Positions 27,266-36,642 of a stretch of 64,000 bases of DNA are shown one piece after another; positions within the stretch are counted from its first letter, which is position 1; the number at the start of each line of letters is the position of its first letter. The translations under genes and the position numbers were made by a program. The DNA is taken from assembly GCA_947381435.1 (NCBI GenBank), contig CANCVE010000002.1:1-64000 (forward strand), in the 5' to 3' direction. This stretch comes from Chitinophagaceae bacterium. GTDB taxonomy: Bacteria; Bacteroidota; Bacteroidia; Chitinophagales; Chitinophagaceae. The notes under the pieces were generated by a model, which saw only the letters and a program-made list of their open reading frames with translations, ran no database searches and was not told the origin of the DNA.

Positions 27266-28171
27266 ATGTTTATTATCATTTTGGGCATCATCATTTTCTT
27301 TGCTGCCTTTTCATTAAAGAAAACAAATACACCGTTTAGCCAGTTTGCAGGTGCTATCCGCATTGCCGGTATCGCATTTATGTTTCTTGGATTTTTTACT
27401 TCTTGCATTAAACAAATAGGCGCTGGAGAAATAGGCGTTCTTTCTTTGTTTGGAAAGGTACAAGACAAGGTACTTCCTAGTGGTCTACACGTGGTGAGCC
27501 CATTGATGGAGGTAAGTAAAATGGATATTAGAACGCAGAACTACACTATGAGTGCCGTACACACCGAGGGAGAAGTTGCTGGCGACGACGCGATTAGAGC
27601 TTTAACGGCTGATGGACTTGAAGTAGTGATTGACCTTACAGTATTGTATAGGGTACTATCTACAGAAGCCCCGAAGATTGTGCAAGAAACAGGTTTGGAT
27701 TATAAAGAAAAGATTGTGCGCCCAATAACTAGAACTAAGATTAGGGATAATGCCGTTTATTTTACCGCTGTGGATTTGTATAGCAAAAGAAGGGATGAAT
27801 TTCAGGGCAAGATTTACAAGAGTATTGAAGAAAGCTTTAAACAACGTGGATTGGTGTTGGAACAATTATTAGTGAGAAACATTTCTCTACCTGCGATGGT
27901 GAAGACTTCTATTGAAGAAAAGATTAAGGCTGAACAAGATGCACAAAAGATGGAGTTTGTGCTTCAGAAAGAAAAACAAGAAGCAGAACGTAAGAGAGTG
28001 GAAGCTCAAGGTATTGCCGATTATCAACGTATTATGAGCTCTGGATTGACTGACAAACAGTTGCAATACGAACAAATACAAGTGATGAAAGGATTGGTTA
28101 CTTCACCAAATAGTAAGGTGATTGTGATGGGTGGAAGTAAAACGCCTGTGATATTGAACGGGGAGAAATAG
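27266..28171 (+). CDS. SPFH/prohibitin family membrane protein
   Basis: A 301-residue protein with two hydrophobic segments near the N-terminus (FIIILGIIIFFAAFSL; AIRIAGIAFMFLGFFTSC), then an SPFH/Band 7 domain (about 45-220: EIGVLSLFGKVQDKVLPSGLHVVSPLMEV, DGLEVVIDLTVLYRV, YTMSAVHTEGEV) and a charged coiled-coil helix (EEKIKAEQDAQKMEFVLQKEKQEAERKRVEAQG). Prohibitin-type proteins assemble into large membrane-bound rings or caps and act as scaffolds, often with AAA proteases such as FtsH. It is alone, flanked by repeat arrays on both sides. Confidence 0.9.
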   Translation: MFIIILGIIIFFAAFSLKKTNTPFSQFAGAIRIAGIAFMFLGFFTSCIKQIGAGEIGVLSLFGKVQDKVLPSGLHVVSPLMEVSKMDIRTQNYTMSAVHTEGEVAGDDAIRALTADGLEVVIDLTVLYRVLSTEAPKIVQETGLDYKEKIVRPITRTKIRDNAVYFTAVDLYSKRRDEFQGKIYKSIEESFKQRGLVLEQLLVRNISLPAMVKTSIEEKIKAEQDAQKMEFVLQKEKQEAERKRVEAQGIADYQRIMSSGLTDKQLQYEQIQVMKGLVTSPNSKVIVMGGSKTPVILNGEK

Positions 28172-28320
28172 TTCATTTAGTCGAGAGTCGAAAGAGAAAA
28201 GTCGAAAGTCGTAAGTCAAAAGTTAAGAGTTAAAAGTCGGGAGTACAAAAAGTCGAAAGTCGTAAGTTAGAAACTTGAGTTCTTAATTTACGACTTTCGA
28301 CTTTTTATTTTCAACTTTCG
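28172..28320. repeat. Heptameric AGTCGAA repeat ending in a terminator-like hairpin
   Basis: About ten 7-mers of the type AGTCGAA/AGTCGTA/AGTTAAG run from 28180 to 28265. The last three and their inverted copies form a hairpin with perfect 19-bp arms (28247-28265 and 28288-28306; arm starts AAAAAGTCGAAAGTCG) and a 22-base loop, with A- and T-runs outside. It lies between the convergent SPFH and DegT genes and probably terminates both. Confidence 0.8.
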
Positions 28321-28321
28321 A

Positions 28322-29524
28322 CTATTTACTTATTGCTTTTTTTATTGCTGCGGCCATTTTTGCACCTTTATCATGAATTTGGTCCTCTGTCCAAGCCAAA
28401 CTAATAGCTGTAGAAATACAACGACTCATGATGGCATCACTTGCACTAAAGTCTTGCGTTTGTAGTTTTAGTAAAGCAGCTTTCTGTTCATTGCTAATAT
28501 TATTTAGCGTATGGACTTCTTTTAGGTGCTGCCACTTTTTGATATAATGCCAGTTATTATTGAACCAATAAAAGTTACCTGCCAATATCCCTTGCTCTTT
28601 TAGTTCCTCTATTGCTGCTTGCATTAAAGCTTCTGTAGGTAAAAACCAACTAATAAAACTATAGCTATCGCCTTCGGCATCTGGCACAGACCTAAAAGTA
28701 ACTTCAGGTATCTGTTCTAGATAGCTTTTAAGGATAAGGTTATTATTCTTTTGGATAGATAGAATCTTGTCTAATTTACCAATCTGAGCCAATCCTAAAG
28801 CCGCATGAAGTTCACTAATACGATAATTGTACCCAATGAATGGGTGTAAATCTGCCCCTCTGTCTACGCCCAAATGATCGTGACCATGATCGGTGTATCC
28901 ATCACATTTAATATAAACATCCTTATTATTGGTCATCACTACACCACCTTCTCCGCAAGTAATTGTCTTCACAAAATCGAAGCTAAAGGTACCGGCATCA
29001 CCAATAGTGCCTAAAGCCTTTCCTTTATAGGTGCCACCAATTGCTTGGCAAGCATCTTCTATCAAAATCAGGTTATGTTCCTTACAAATTGCTTTTAAAG
29101 CATCTAAATCTGCCATGCTACCACACATGTGAACAGGCATTACGCATTTAGTCTTTGGGGTAATTGCCGCCCTAACTGCTACAGGGTTAAGGGTAAGGGT
29201 TTCATCAATATCTACCAAAACCGGTATAGCTCCTACGCTTAGTACTGCCTCGAAACTTGCCACAAAAGTGAATGCAGGCATGATAATTTCGTCTCCATAA
29301 CCAATATTCAATGCTGCCATTGCTGTAGTAAGAGCAGCGGTGCCACTACTTGCCAACTGGGCATAACTACAACCAAAAGTTTCTGTTATTTTCTTTTCTA
29401 ACTCTACTGATTTAAATATTCCTTTTCTTGGCCCATCAAAACCATAACGCATGATGATGCCAGTTTCCATTACATCATTAATGTGTTTCCTTTCTTCTTC
29501 TCCAAATAATTCAAAGCCTGGCAT
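28322..29524 (-). CDS. DegT/DnrJ/EryC1/StrS family PLP-dependent aminotransferase
   Basis: A 400-residue fold-type I enzyme. Family features: LASSGTAALTTAMAAL near residue 60, VDIDETLTLNPVAV (PLP-pyridine aspartate region), LIEDACQAIGGTYKGKALG, and the PLP lysine K186 in SFDFVKTITCGEGGVVMTNN. The C-terminal half includes GYNYRISELHAALGLAQI. Such enzymes aminate keto-sugars for surface polysaccharides or dehydrate deoxysugars; the substrate is unknown because no sugar cluster is adjacent. The stop overlaps the heptameric repeat, and zapA lies upstream in the same direction. Confidence 0.92.
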   Translation of the reverse strand: MPGFELFGEEERKHINDVMETGIIMRYGFDGPRKGIFKSVELEKKITETFGCSYAQLASSGTAALTTAMAALNIGYGDEIIMPAFTFVASFEAVLSVGAIPVLVDIDETLTLNPVAVRAAITPKTKCVMPVHMCGSMADLDALKAICKEHNLILIEDACQAIGGTYKGKALGTIGDAGTFSFDFVKTITCGEGGVVMTNNKDVYIKCDGYTDHGHDHLGVDRGADLHPFIGYNYRISELHAALGLAQIGKLDKILSIQKNNNLILKSYLEQIPEVTFRSVPDAEGDSYSFISWFLPTEALMQAAIEELKEQGILAGNFYWFNNNWHYIKKWQHLKEVHTLNNISNEQKAALLKLQTQDFSASDAIMSRCISTAISLAWTEDQIHDKGAKMAAAIKKAISK

Positions 29525-29554
29525 AAACTATATTTTTATCGATGATAAATTGAT

Positions 29555-29605
29555 TTTAATGATACCCCCCCATTCCCTAAAGGGGCTAAGAAAGCCTCCG
29601 TTTTT
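29555..29605. repeat. CCCCC...AGGGGC repeat-like sequence
   Basis: A C-run followed by CCCTAAAGGGGCTAAG lies between zapA and the DegT gene. Variants of this C-rich/G-rich hairpin are scattered in many Bacteroidota genomes. Short and degenerate here. Confidence 0.35.
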
Positions 29606-29627
29606 AAGGATTGCAATATATATTGAA

Positions 29628-29948
29628 TCAGTTTGTTGTTTCCGATTCTTCAGGAATCAGGATTTTATCAAGATGACGCTCTAAAGATGCTATTTTATCT
29701 GTGGCATTTTGTATATCTACAATATGGCTTGCAGTCTTGGTTTCTTCTGTGGCCAACCAAATCAATACCATACTTATATAGTCTTGCATGTCTTTGCCGG
29801 CAAATTCTCGCTTATATTCTACAATCTTGTCGTTGATTATTTTAATGGTACCACGCAATACGCCTTCATCTTCTGCGGCAACCTTTAGGCGATAAGTCCT
29901 ATCGGCAATGGCAATGTTTACGGGTAATAATTCTTTATTTTCTTCCAT
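29628..29948 (-). CDS. zapA: Cell division protein ZapA
   Basis: A 106-residue protein: N-terminal beta-hairpin domain (LPVNIAIADRTYRLKVAAEDEGVLRGTIKIINDKI) and a C-terminal coiled coil (about 65-100). ZapA crosslinks FtsZ filaments. It lies next to a ZapB-like small coiled-coil gene and pheT, an arrangement that is frequent in Bacteroidota. Cytoplasmic. Confidence 0.9.
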   Translation of the reverse strand: MEENKELLPVNIAIADRTYRLKVAAEDEGVLRGTIKIINDKIVEYKREFAGKDMQDYISMVLIWLATEETKTASHIVDIQNATDKIASLERHLDKILIPEESETTN

Positions 29949-29954
29949 TCTTTT

Positions 29955-30037
29955 TTATTTGTCGGGAGTCGGGAGTAACGGGAATCGAGGGTTTGTAGGT
30001 TTTACTTCTGATTCTCGTAACTAACGATTCGCGGTTA
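29955..30037. repeat. Heptad-type GTCGGGA repeat between zapA and the coiled-coil gene
   Basis: GTCGGGA, GTCGGGA, GTAACGG, GAATCGA and GGGTTTG follow each other with a 7-bp step from 29959, and CTCGTAACTAACGATTCGCGG (split here as two parts) further on is related. It is a degenerate member of the heptameric family. Confidence 0.5.
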
Positions 30038-30337
30038 TTACTTCTTAGGCATTGAATTTAAAAGAACCAAGCATTTATCAATATCTTTTACATAAGAATT
30101 TATTTTCTTGCCTAATTGTTTCTTTTCTTCATCCGAGAAAGAACCTTTACTCAACCGAAGGGCTGCTAGCTTTTCTTCAAGGTCTTTGAGCAATGTTTCT
30201 TTATTCGTTAAAAGCAAATCTTTCTTGGCCAATTCCTTTTTCAAGCGAGCATTCTCGCGATGCAATACATCGTGTTGCTTTATTACACGCATCAGCTTTT
30301 GCTGAAACTGTACCAATTGGTTACCTAATGTAGTCAT
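30038..30337 (-). CDS. Small coiled-coil protein (ZapB-like)
   Basis: A 99-residue protein that is almost entirely one predicted coiled coil (residues about 5-65: QLVQFQQKLMRVIKQHDVL, RENARLKKELAKKD, LLTNKETLLKDLEEKLAAL), followed by a second helix (EEKKQLGKKINSYVKDID). No signal peptide. Its place between pheT and zapA suggests it acts with ZapA in cell division, as small coiled-coil partners do elsewhere, but sequence alone cannot prove it. Confidence 0.75.
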   Translation of the reverse strand: MTTLGNQLVQFQQKLMRVIKQHDVLHRENARLKKELAKKDLLLTNKETLLKDLEEKLAALRLSKGSFSDEEKKQLGKKINSYVKDIDKCLVLLNSMPKK

Positions 30338-30394
30338 TTCCTTAATTGATAATTATTAATTGATAATTGACAGTTGCAAATTATCAATTACAAT

Positions 30395-32815
30395 CTATTT
30401 TCTTATTTCTGCATTCAACTCGCTTTCAAAAGAGCTTATTATCTTGCCCATCATGGCATCCGTTTCTTTGTCAGTAAGCGTTTTTTCTTCATCTAAGAAA
30501 GTAAAGTTAACAGCCATCGACTTTTTGCCAACACCTAGTTTATCACTTTCAAAAACATCAAACAAACGCATAGATTGCAATTTAGTCAGATTTGCCTTCT
30601 TCAACACCGTTTCGAGGGCATTATAGGTTGTGTTTTTATCCACCACCAATGCTAAGTCTCTCTGTACAGCTGGGAACTTAGAAACTTCCTTGTAAACAAT
30701 CTTGTTCTTTTCTACCAGTTGTAATAAGGCAGTATAGTTGACATCAACAAAATATACAGCCTGTTTTAAACTGAATGCCTTCAAGGTTGCTGTATTAACA
30801 ACCGTAATGCTAGCAATGTTTTGCTTTGCAACAGATACAGAAATAGAATCGCTTCCTTCGGCTTTAGAAAACTTTAGTTTATCCAATCCGCAAAGGTTTA
30901 TGATGGCTTCTGCAATACCCTTAGCTCTGTAGAAATCGAAAGACTTAGCCTTTTCTTGCCAAGTATCTTCATGGTTATCTCCTGTGATATAGATTGCTAG
31001 ATGTTCATCTTCGCGATAAGAACCTACACCTTTGGTATGATAGGTCTTGCCGTATTCGAATAATTGTAGGTTATTGTTCCTACGGTTATTGTTGTAGGCA
31101 ATACATTCCAAACCTGTTTCCAACATTGAAGGACGTAGTACATCCAAATCGGCACTTAGGTTATTCATCATCTTTACCGTTCCAGCAAGAGTTTCTTCAT
31201 TAAAGTATTTACTGTTGGTAATAGAGTTGGTTACAATTTCATTAAAGCCTTGACCTGCCAAGTAACTTGCAATCTTTTCTTTTAAAGACTCTTTAAAGCC
31301 TAAAGAATTAATAGACGGAGAGATGGTGATAGTAGTCGGGATTCCAATATTATCCAATCCATCTATGCGGATAATCTCCTCTACCAAATCGGCTGGAAGA
31401 CTGATATCCGGTTTACTGAACGGAACGGTAACAGATATTTCATCAATCCCTTCTCTATTTATCTCGAAGCCTAGGGCTACCAATATCTTTTTAACAGTAT
31501 CTGGATGATAGTTCTTGCCACTTAGTTTCTTAAGGTATTGATACTTTAAGGATACAAGCGTCTTTTCTTTCGGTGTAGGATAAACATCAATAATGTCACT
31601 ACTAATTGAGCCACCTGCCACTTCTTTTATCAATAAGGCTGCACGCTTTAGTACGTTAATGGCATTAGAGATATCAACTCCTTTCTCAAATCTTGTGGCA
31701 GCATCGGTTCTTAATCCATGCTTCAAAGAAGTTTTTCTGATGCCTGATGAGGCAAAGACTGCACTCTCTAAAAAGATATTGGTAGTTGAGGATGACACGC
31801 CACTGTGCAAACCACCGAATACACCGGCAATACACATTGGTTGTTTATTGGCATCGCATATCAATAAATCTTCTGCAAAAAGCTTTCTTTCTTTCTCATC
31901 AAGTGTTGTAAATAAGGTATCTGCCGCTGCTTTCTTTACCACAATGCTTTTACCTTCTATTTTGTCAGCATCAAAAGCATGTAGTGGTTGCCCGGTTTCA
32001 TTCAGGATGAAGTTGGTAATATCCACCACATTATTAATGCTTCGCTGACCAATGGCTTTCAGTTTATTCTTCAACCATTCTGGCGATTCCTTTACCTCAA
32101 TACCACTAATACTAACCCCTGCATAGCGTGGACAAGCATCAGTATCTTCTACAGAAACAGGTATTAGCAGGTTCTTATTTTCCACTTTAAAAGAATTATT
32201 GAAGGGACTCTTCACCTTGGCTTCTCCAGAAAAATGATGCGTTAAATAAGCGCAAACATCCTTTGCCACGCCGAGGTGACTCATGGCATCCATACGATTT
32301 GGCGTGAGGCCTATTTCGTAGATGATGTCGTTGTATGGCTTAAAGTATTCAGCAGCAGGCGTACCCACCTTCACATCGGCTGGCAATACTAAGATGCCTT
32401 CATGACTAGTTCCTAAACCTATTTCGTCTTCGGCGCAAATCATTCCAAAGCTTTCTTCACCCCTAATCTTCGCAACGCGCATAGTTAACGGATTGCCAGA
32501 AGCTGGATAGATAGTAGTACCCACGGTAGCCACCACCACTTTTTGCCCCGCAGCCACATTGGCCGCACCGCAAACAACCTTTAGTGGTTCGGCAGCACCT
32601 ACATTAACCGTTGTTATCTTCAATTTATCTGCATTAGGGTGTTGGGTGCAGGTAAGCACCTCTCCTATTACCAATCCTTCTAGCCCACCTTTTACACTTT
32701 GGTAAGGCTCCATACTTTCTACTTCTAATCCAATGCTGGTAAGTATCTTAGAAAGCTTTTCGGGTTCTATTATTTCAGGTAAATATTCTTGTAACCAATT
32801 GTAGCTGATAGTCAT
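30395..32815 (-). CDS. pheT: Phenylalanine-tRNA ligase beta subunit PheT
   Basis: An 806-residue subunit of the alpha2-beta2 enzyme that charges tRNA-Phe. Domains in order: start MTISYNWLQEYLPE, tRNA-binding EMAP/OB domain (about 40-150: VIGEVLTCTQHPNADKLKITTVNVG), B3/B4 editing domain (TPNRMDAMSHLGVAKDVCAYL, ESPEWLKNKLKAIGQRSINNVVDITN, GLRTDAATRFEKGVD), B5, and the C-terminal ferredoxin-fold anticodon-binding domain (SKFPAVQRDLALVVDKNTTY). Normal full length. Probably heads a minus-strand unit with the ZapB-like gene and zapA. pheS is not in the window. Confidence 0.97.
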   Translation of the reverse strand: MTISYNWLQEYLPEIIEPEKLSKILTSIGLEVESMEPYQSVKGGLEGLVIGEVLTCTQHPNADKLKITTVNVGAAEPLKVVCGAANVAAGQKVVVATVGTTIYPASGNPLTMRVAKIRGEESFGMICAEDEIGLGTSHEGILVLPADVKVGTPAAEYFKPYNDIIYEIGLTPNRMDAMSHLGVAKDVCAYLTHHFSGEAKVKSPFNNSFKVENKNLLIPVSVEDTDACPRYAGVSISGIEVKESPEWLKNKLKAIGQRSINNVVDITNFILNETGQPLHAFDADKIEGKSIVVKKAAADTLFTTLDEKERKLFAEDLLICDANKQPMCIAGVFGGLHSGVSSSTTNIFLESAVFASSGIRKTSLKHGLRTDAATRFEKGVDISNAINVLKRAALLIKEVAGGSISSDIIDVYPTPKEKTLVSLKYQYLKKLSGKNYHPDTVKKILVALGFEINREGIDEISVTVPFSKPDISLPADLVEEIIRIDGLDNIGIPTTITISPSINSLGFKESLKEKIASYLAGQGFNEIVTNSITNSKYFNEETLAGTVKMMNNLSADLDVLRPSMLETGLECIAYNNNRRNNNLQLFEYGKTYHTKGVGSYREDEHLAIYITGDNHEDTWQEKAKSFDFYRAKGIAEAIINLCGLDKLKFSKAEGSDSISVSVAKQNIASITVVNTATLKAFSLKQAVYFVDVNYTALLQLVEKNKIVYKEVSKFPAVQRDLALVVDKNTTYNALETVLKKANLTKLQSMRLFDVFESDKLGVGKKSMAVNFTFLDEEKTLTDKETDAMMGKIISSFESELNAEIRK

Positions 32816-33863
32816 TCGTCAAAATTAAAGAGGTGCAAATATATACTTCACAAAAAGGAAACACATCTAAATTTTGTTTTTTAAAAGTTGCGGTACTGTT
32901 AAGAACATAACATTAGTAATGCTCTAACATTCGAAGTTTAATTATGTGATAGATTAGATAACTCATGGAGAAATAAAGGGATTTAACAAATAGTTAAAAA
33001 TTAGAGGGTTAATGTAGCTTATGGAGAAGTAAAGGCTTAAACACATAGGGTTCATAGTATCATAGATCACATAGGTTTTATTTACAAATGGTTTAAGAAA
33101 AAGGGCACATAGGGAATGCCACTTCGTAGCATTGACCAACCTATTTTTTGAAGAAAATTATATAGTAGATTTGAGGGTAATGTTTCCTAGTTATATAATT
33201 TATGGAGAAATAAAGGCTTAAACACATAGGGTTCATAGTATCATAGATCACATAGGTTTTATTTGCAAATGGTTTAAGAAAAAGGACACATAGAGAATGC
33301 AACTTTGTAGCATAGACCAACCTATTTTTTGAAGAAAATTATATAGTAGATTCTTGGTGAAAATTAGGTTGATAATAGAAATTAAAGTCAAGCAATGTTT
33401 TGTTTTATTAACTATTTTATACCGCCCTTATCTATCGAATGCTCATTCTATTATCTTCGTTGCCCGTTTTATTATTCTCAAGGCATGAAGCAACCTTTTT
33501 TAGGTCTATTAAGCTTAAACTTATTGAAAAGGGTTGTTTCGTACCTCGCAATGACGTGGGTTTAGTTTATAATAGACACAAAGAAAATCGACGTGTCACC
33601 CTGAGTCTGTCGAAGGGTAGGAAATTGTACAAACCTGCTAAAGGACATAGGTAAATTGTTTGCCCTTCGACAGGCTCAGGGTGACAATCTTGCCGTTTGT
33701 TGAGATTAAAAAGCACATCATTCCCATTTTTTTCTGGTGCGCCAGATAAACTATTCGCAATGACCGATTGACCTAAGCTAATTTAAAAGCTGTAAAAAGA
33801 AGAAGAAATGGTTAAATGCTGTTAGTGAACTATTAATAAACCTTCAATTATAAAAATATTGCC
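32816..33863. repeat. Gene-free 1-kb region with 154-bp direct repeats and two REP-like hairpins
   Basis: Two direct copies of about 154 bp lie at 33019-33172 and 33200-33352 (offset 181 bp; each begins TTATGGAGAA and ends ATATAGTAGATT) with some 93% identity by eye; a shorter third start is at about 32955. A fold-back from TGAAGCAACCTTTTTT (33485) to AAAAGGGTTGTTTCGTACC (33536) is followed by CTCGCAATGAC. At 33595-33617 and 33663-33685, GTCACCCTGAGTCTGTCGA and its inverted complement form a 23-bp arm hairpin with one mismatch. I see no credible gene; the region lies between the divergent pheT and outer-membrane protein genes. Confidence 0.75.
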
Positions 33864-36638
33864 TTGAAAAAGAACATTTCCTATCTGTACAACCTACTAA
33901 TTGTGGTGCTATTTGCTTGCTTGTCTGTTCGGGGATACTCCCAGAAAGCAAGTATTAAGGGCGTTATTACCGATACAAGCATCAGGAAAAAGCTAGAATA
34001 TGCAGTAGTGGCTTTAATTAATAACAACGATTCTTCTCTTGTCACCTTTACCCGTACCCACGTGGATGGAAGCTTTTTGATGGAAGGATTGCATGCCGGC
34101 AATTACACTTTAATGATTACTGCCCCTCAAGCGGCTGACTTTATTCAGCCAATCCGTTTACAAGATACTAGTGCAAAAAACATTGGCAACATTAATATGA
34201 CGTCTCGGGTTGCCTTACTGCAAGAGGTAATTGTACTTTCGGCAGCTGCAATCAGAATGAAGGGAGATACGCTTGAATATAAGGCTGATAGTTTTGCTAC
34301 CAAACAGGGGGCAACGCTAGAAGACTTATTAAAACGGTTGCCAGGCATTGAAGTTAGCAGAGATGGCAAAATAAAAGCCCAAGGGGAAGACGTAACCACC
34401 GTATTGGTAGATGGAGATGAGTTTTTTGGCGATGACCCTTTGTTGGCAACAAAATATTTGCAAGCAAAAAGTGTAGATAAGGTGCAAGTGTTTAATAAAA
34501 AGAGCGACCAAGCCACATTTACGGGTATAGATGATGGAAAACATTCTAAAACAATCAATATAAAACTAAAGGAAAACAGTAAACAGGGATATTTTGGAAA
34601 ACTATCTAGCGGAACTAATGCTAAGAACTTTTATAACCAAGAGGGCATGTTTAATAAGTTTAGCCATAACCTAAAAGTGAGTGTATTTGGCATAGCATCC
34701 AATACCGGACAAATTGGGCTTAGCTACCAAGACAGATCGCAATATGTAGGCAACGATTTAGAAAGAATAGATGACGATGGAGGAACCTTGCTTTTTGGTA
34801 ACGACAGCTACGAATCGAGTACGTTTTACAGTTCTGGCCTGCCTACAAGTACCTATGCTGGCGCCCAATTTTCGGACAAATGGAATAGTGCTAAACAAAA
34901 GGTAAACGGAAACTATCGATACAAAAACTTATCTACGGTTGGATGGCAGAAAAGTAATTACACCCAAATTCTTCCAGATAGTTCTGTTAGGGTAAGTAGT
35001 AGTAGCAGCAATACCAACTCTTGGCAAATAGACCATAAAATAGGTGGCACATTCGATGCAGCAATAGACTCTTTTGCTTCTATTAAAGTAACGATACAAG
35101 GTAGTCAAAGAGATAAAAACAGCACGGAAGAAGAGTATTCTGAAACTAAAAATGGAAAAGACGGAAACTTTCTGAATACAAGTAATAGAGAAAACAGTAC
35201 CGTTGGTAATGGCAAGCACTTAAACGTGGGTGTGCTTTGGAGACAAAAATTTAGGAAAGAAAGAAGGACTCTTTCGCTAAACCTGCAAGAAAGCAATGAT
35301 AACAACACAAATAGTTTAACCACAAACGCAGTTAACCAACTATTTGATGCTACCACTCACATTGCCACCAACGAAAACCCCAACCAATTGCAGAAGAACC
35401 TTTCTACAACCAATGCTTATGCTGGAAAGTTGGCTTATACCGAGCCATTATCTAAAGCGTGGAGTGCAGAAATTTCTTATGCTTTTAAACTTACTGATTT
35501 AGAAAAAGATAGGACAGTTTTTAGTAAGGATACTAATAAAATTTATAATTTATTGGTAGATAGTTTAAGTAGTAAGTACCATTACATTACCAGCTCGCAC
35601 ATGCCCGGGCTGATGCTTCAATACGCTCAAAAGAAATTTAATTTTTCCGCAGGAGGAAAACTTTCTTTCACAGATCTTAAGCAAGAGTCTGTAGCTACGG
35701 CAACCAATAGTAGAACCTTTGTCAACTTTTTTCCGCAAGCAAGGCTTACAATACCTTTTAAAATGAGTAGGAATTTTAGCTTAAATTACAATGGTAGAAC
35801 AAGGCAACCTTCTATAAATGAGTTGCAACCATTGAAAGACAAAAGCAATTCTTTAACCGAATACTTAGGCAATCCAGATTTGGTTCCCTCATTCACCCAT
35901 ACGCTTTCTGCTAATTTCTTCGACTATAATTTCTTATCTGGAAAAAGCTTTTTTTTCGGGTTAAACTATTCGTTAACACAGAATGAAATTATTACTACAA
36001 CAGATTATGCCGCCTTTAATAAAACAGTTGTTCATTACACAAATAAAAATGGCAACTCTAATATATCTGGGTATTTTAGTTTTGACAAATCAATTGGCAA
36101 AAAAGGATTAAAATGGGGCATCAATGGTAATGCTTATTTGTCCAATTCGGTAAGCATCGTTAATAAAGTAAACATCATTAATAAAAGTAGGAATCTCGGT
36201 TTTGGACCAAGCCTTAGTTTCAATAAAACAGATAAATATTCTATAGAAATAAGGTCTACCCTCAACTATATGAATTCAGTATCTAGCTCAAGTAGCACGG
36301 GATCAGTAACCAATTTGTCGCATAATCATACTATTACAGGAACAGTGTATTTACCTTGGAAGATAGACCTAACTACAGATGCAGATTTGAGGTTTCAACC
36401 AGCAAACCGCTCATTTAATACAAGTAATAATATCTTTAAATGGAATGCCTCCATAACTAAAAAATGGAATAAAGCAGGCACTTTAGAAACAAAGGCATCC
36501 GTCATTGATATTCTGAATCAAGCAACTGGCTACTCGAGATATTCTAGCGGAAACTCTCTTTCAGAAACAACTAGTAATTATATCCCGAGATATTTTCTAC
36601 TAACCGCAACATGGAATTTTTCACATACACACAAATAA
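33864..36638 (+). CDS. Outer-membrane beta-barrel protein with carboxypeptidase-regulatory-like N-domain (TonB-receptor-like)
   Basis: A 924-residue protein with a signal peptide (MKKNISYLYNLLIVVLFACLSVRGYSQ), a carboxypeptidase-regulatory-like domain (about 28-115: KASIKGVITDTSIRKKLEYAVVALIN, DGSFLMEGLHAGNYTLMI), a plug-like domain (about 120-230: DTLEYKADSFATKQGATLEDLLKRLPGIEVSRDGKIKAQGEDV, VLVDGDEFFGDDP) and a large C-terminal barrel with many aromatic-ended strands. It belongs to the OMP_b-brl_3/TonB-dependent-receptor-like group whose ligands are unknown. TTG at 33864 is the best start since no in-frame ATG precedes the signal peptide. It is read together with the GLPGLI gene 4 bp downstream. 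Confidence 0.85.
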   Translation: MKKNISYLYNLLIVVLFACLSVRGYSQKASIKGVITDTSIRKKLEYAVVALINNNDSSLVTFTRTHVDGSFLMEGLHAGNYTLMITAPQAADFIQPIRLQDTSAKNIGNINMTSRVALLQEVIVLSAAAIRMKGDTLEYKADSFATKQGATLEDLLKRLPGIEVSRDGKIKAQGEDVTTVLVDGDEFFGDDPLLATKYLQAKSVDKVQVFNKKSDQATFTGIDDGKHSKTINIKLKENSKQGYFGKLSSGTNAKNFYNQEGMFNKFSHNLKVSVFGIASNTGQIGLSYQDRSQYVGNDLERIDDDGGTLLFGNDSYESSTFYSSGLPTSTYAGAQFSDKWNSAKQKVNGNYRYKNLSTVGWQKSNYTQILPDSSVRVSSSSSNTNSWQIDHKIGGTFDAAIDSFASIKVTIQGSQRDKNSTEEEYSETKNGKDGNFLNTSNRENSTVGNGKHLNVGVLWRQKFRKERRTLSLNLQESNDNNTNSLTTNAVNQLFDATTHIATNENPNQLQKNLSTTNAYAGKLAYTEPLSKAWSAEISYAFKLTDLEKDRTVFSKDTNKIYNLLVDSLSSKYHYITSSHMPGLMLQYAQKKFNFSAGGKLSFTDLKQESVATATNSRTFVNFFPQARLTIPFKMSRNFSLNYNGRTRQPSINELQPLKDKSNSLTEYLGNPDLVPSFTHTLSANFFDYNFLSGKSFFFGLNYSLTQNEIITTTDYAAFNKTVVHYTNKNGNSNISGYFSFDKSIGKKGLKWGINGNAYLSNSVSIVNKVNIINKSRNLGFGPSLSFNKTDKYSIEIRSTLNYMNSVSSSSSTGSVTNLSHNHTITGTVYLPWKIDLTTDADLRFQPANRSFNTSNNIFKWNASITKKWNKAGTLETKASVIDILNQATGYSRYSSGNSLSETTSNYIPRYFLLTATWNFSHTHK

Positions 36639-36642
36639 GAAG

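Noticed and set aside
29540-30040. 6S RNA near zapA
   Set aside because: 6S RNA genes are often close to zapA, so I looked for it, but the flanking gaps are short and filled with C-rich and heptad repeats without the long bulged hairpin.
33439-33654. 71-residue ORF in the 33-kb repeat region
   Set aside because: It is built from REP-like hairpin sequences on both sides (GCAATGAC and TCACCCTGAG motifs).
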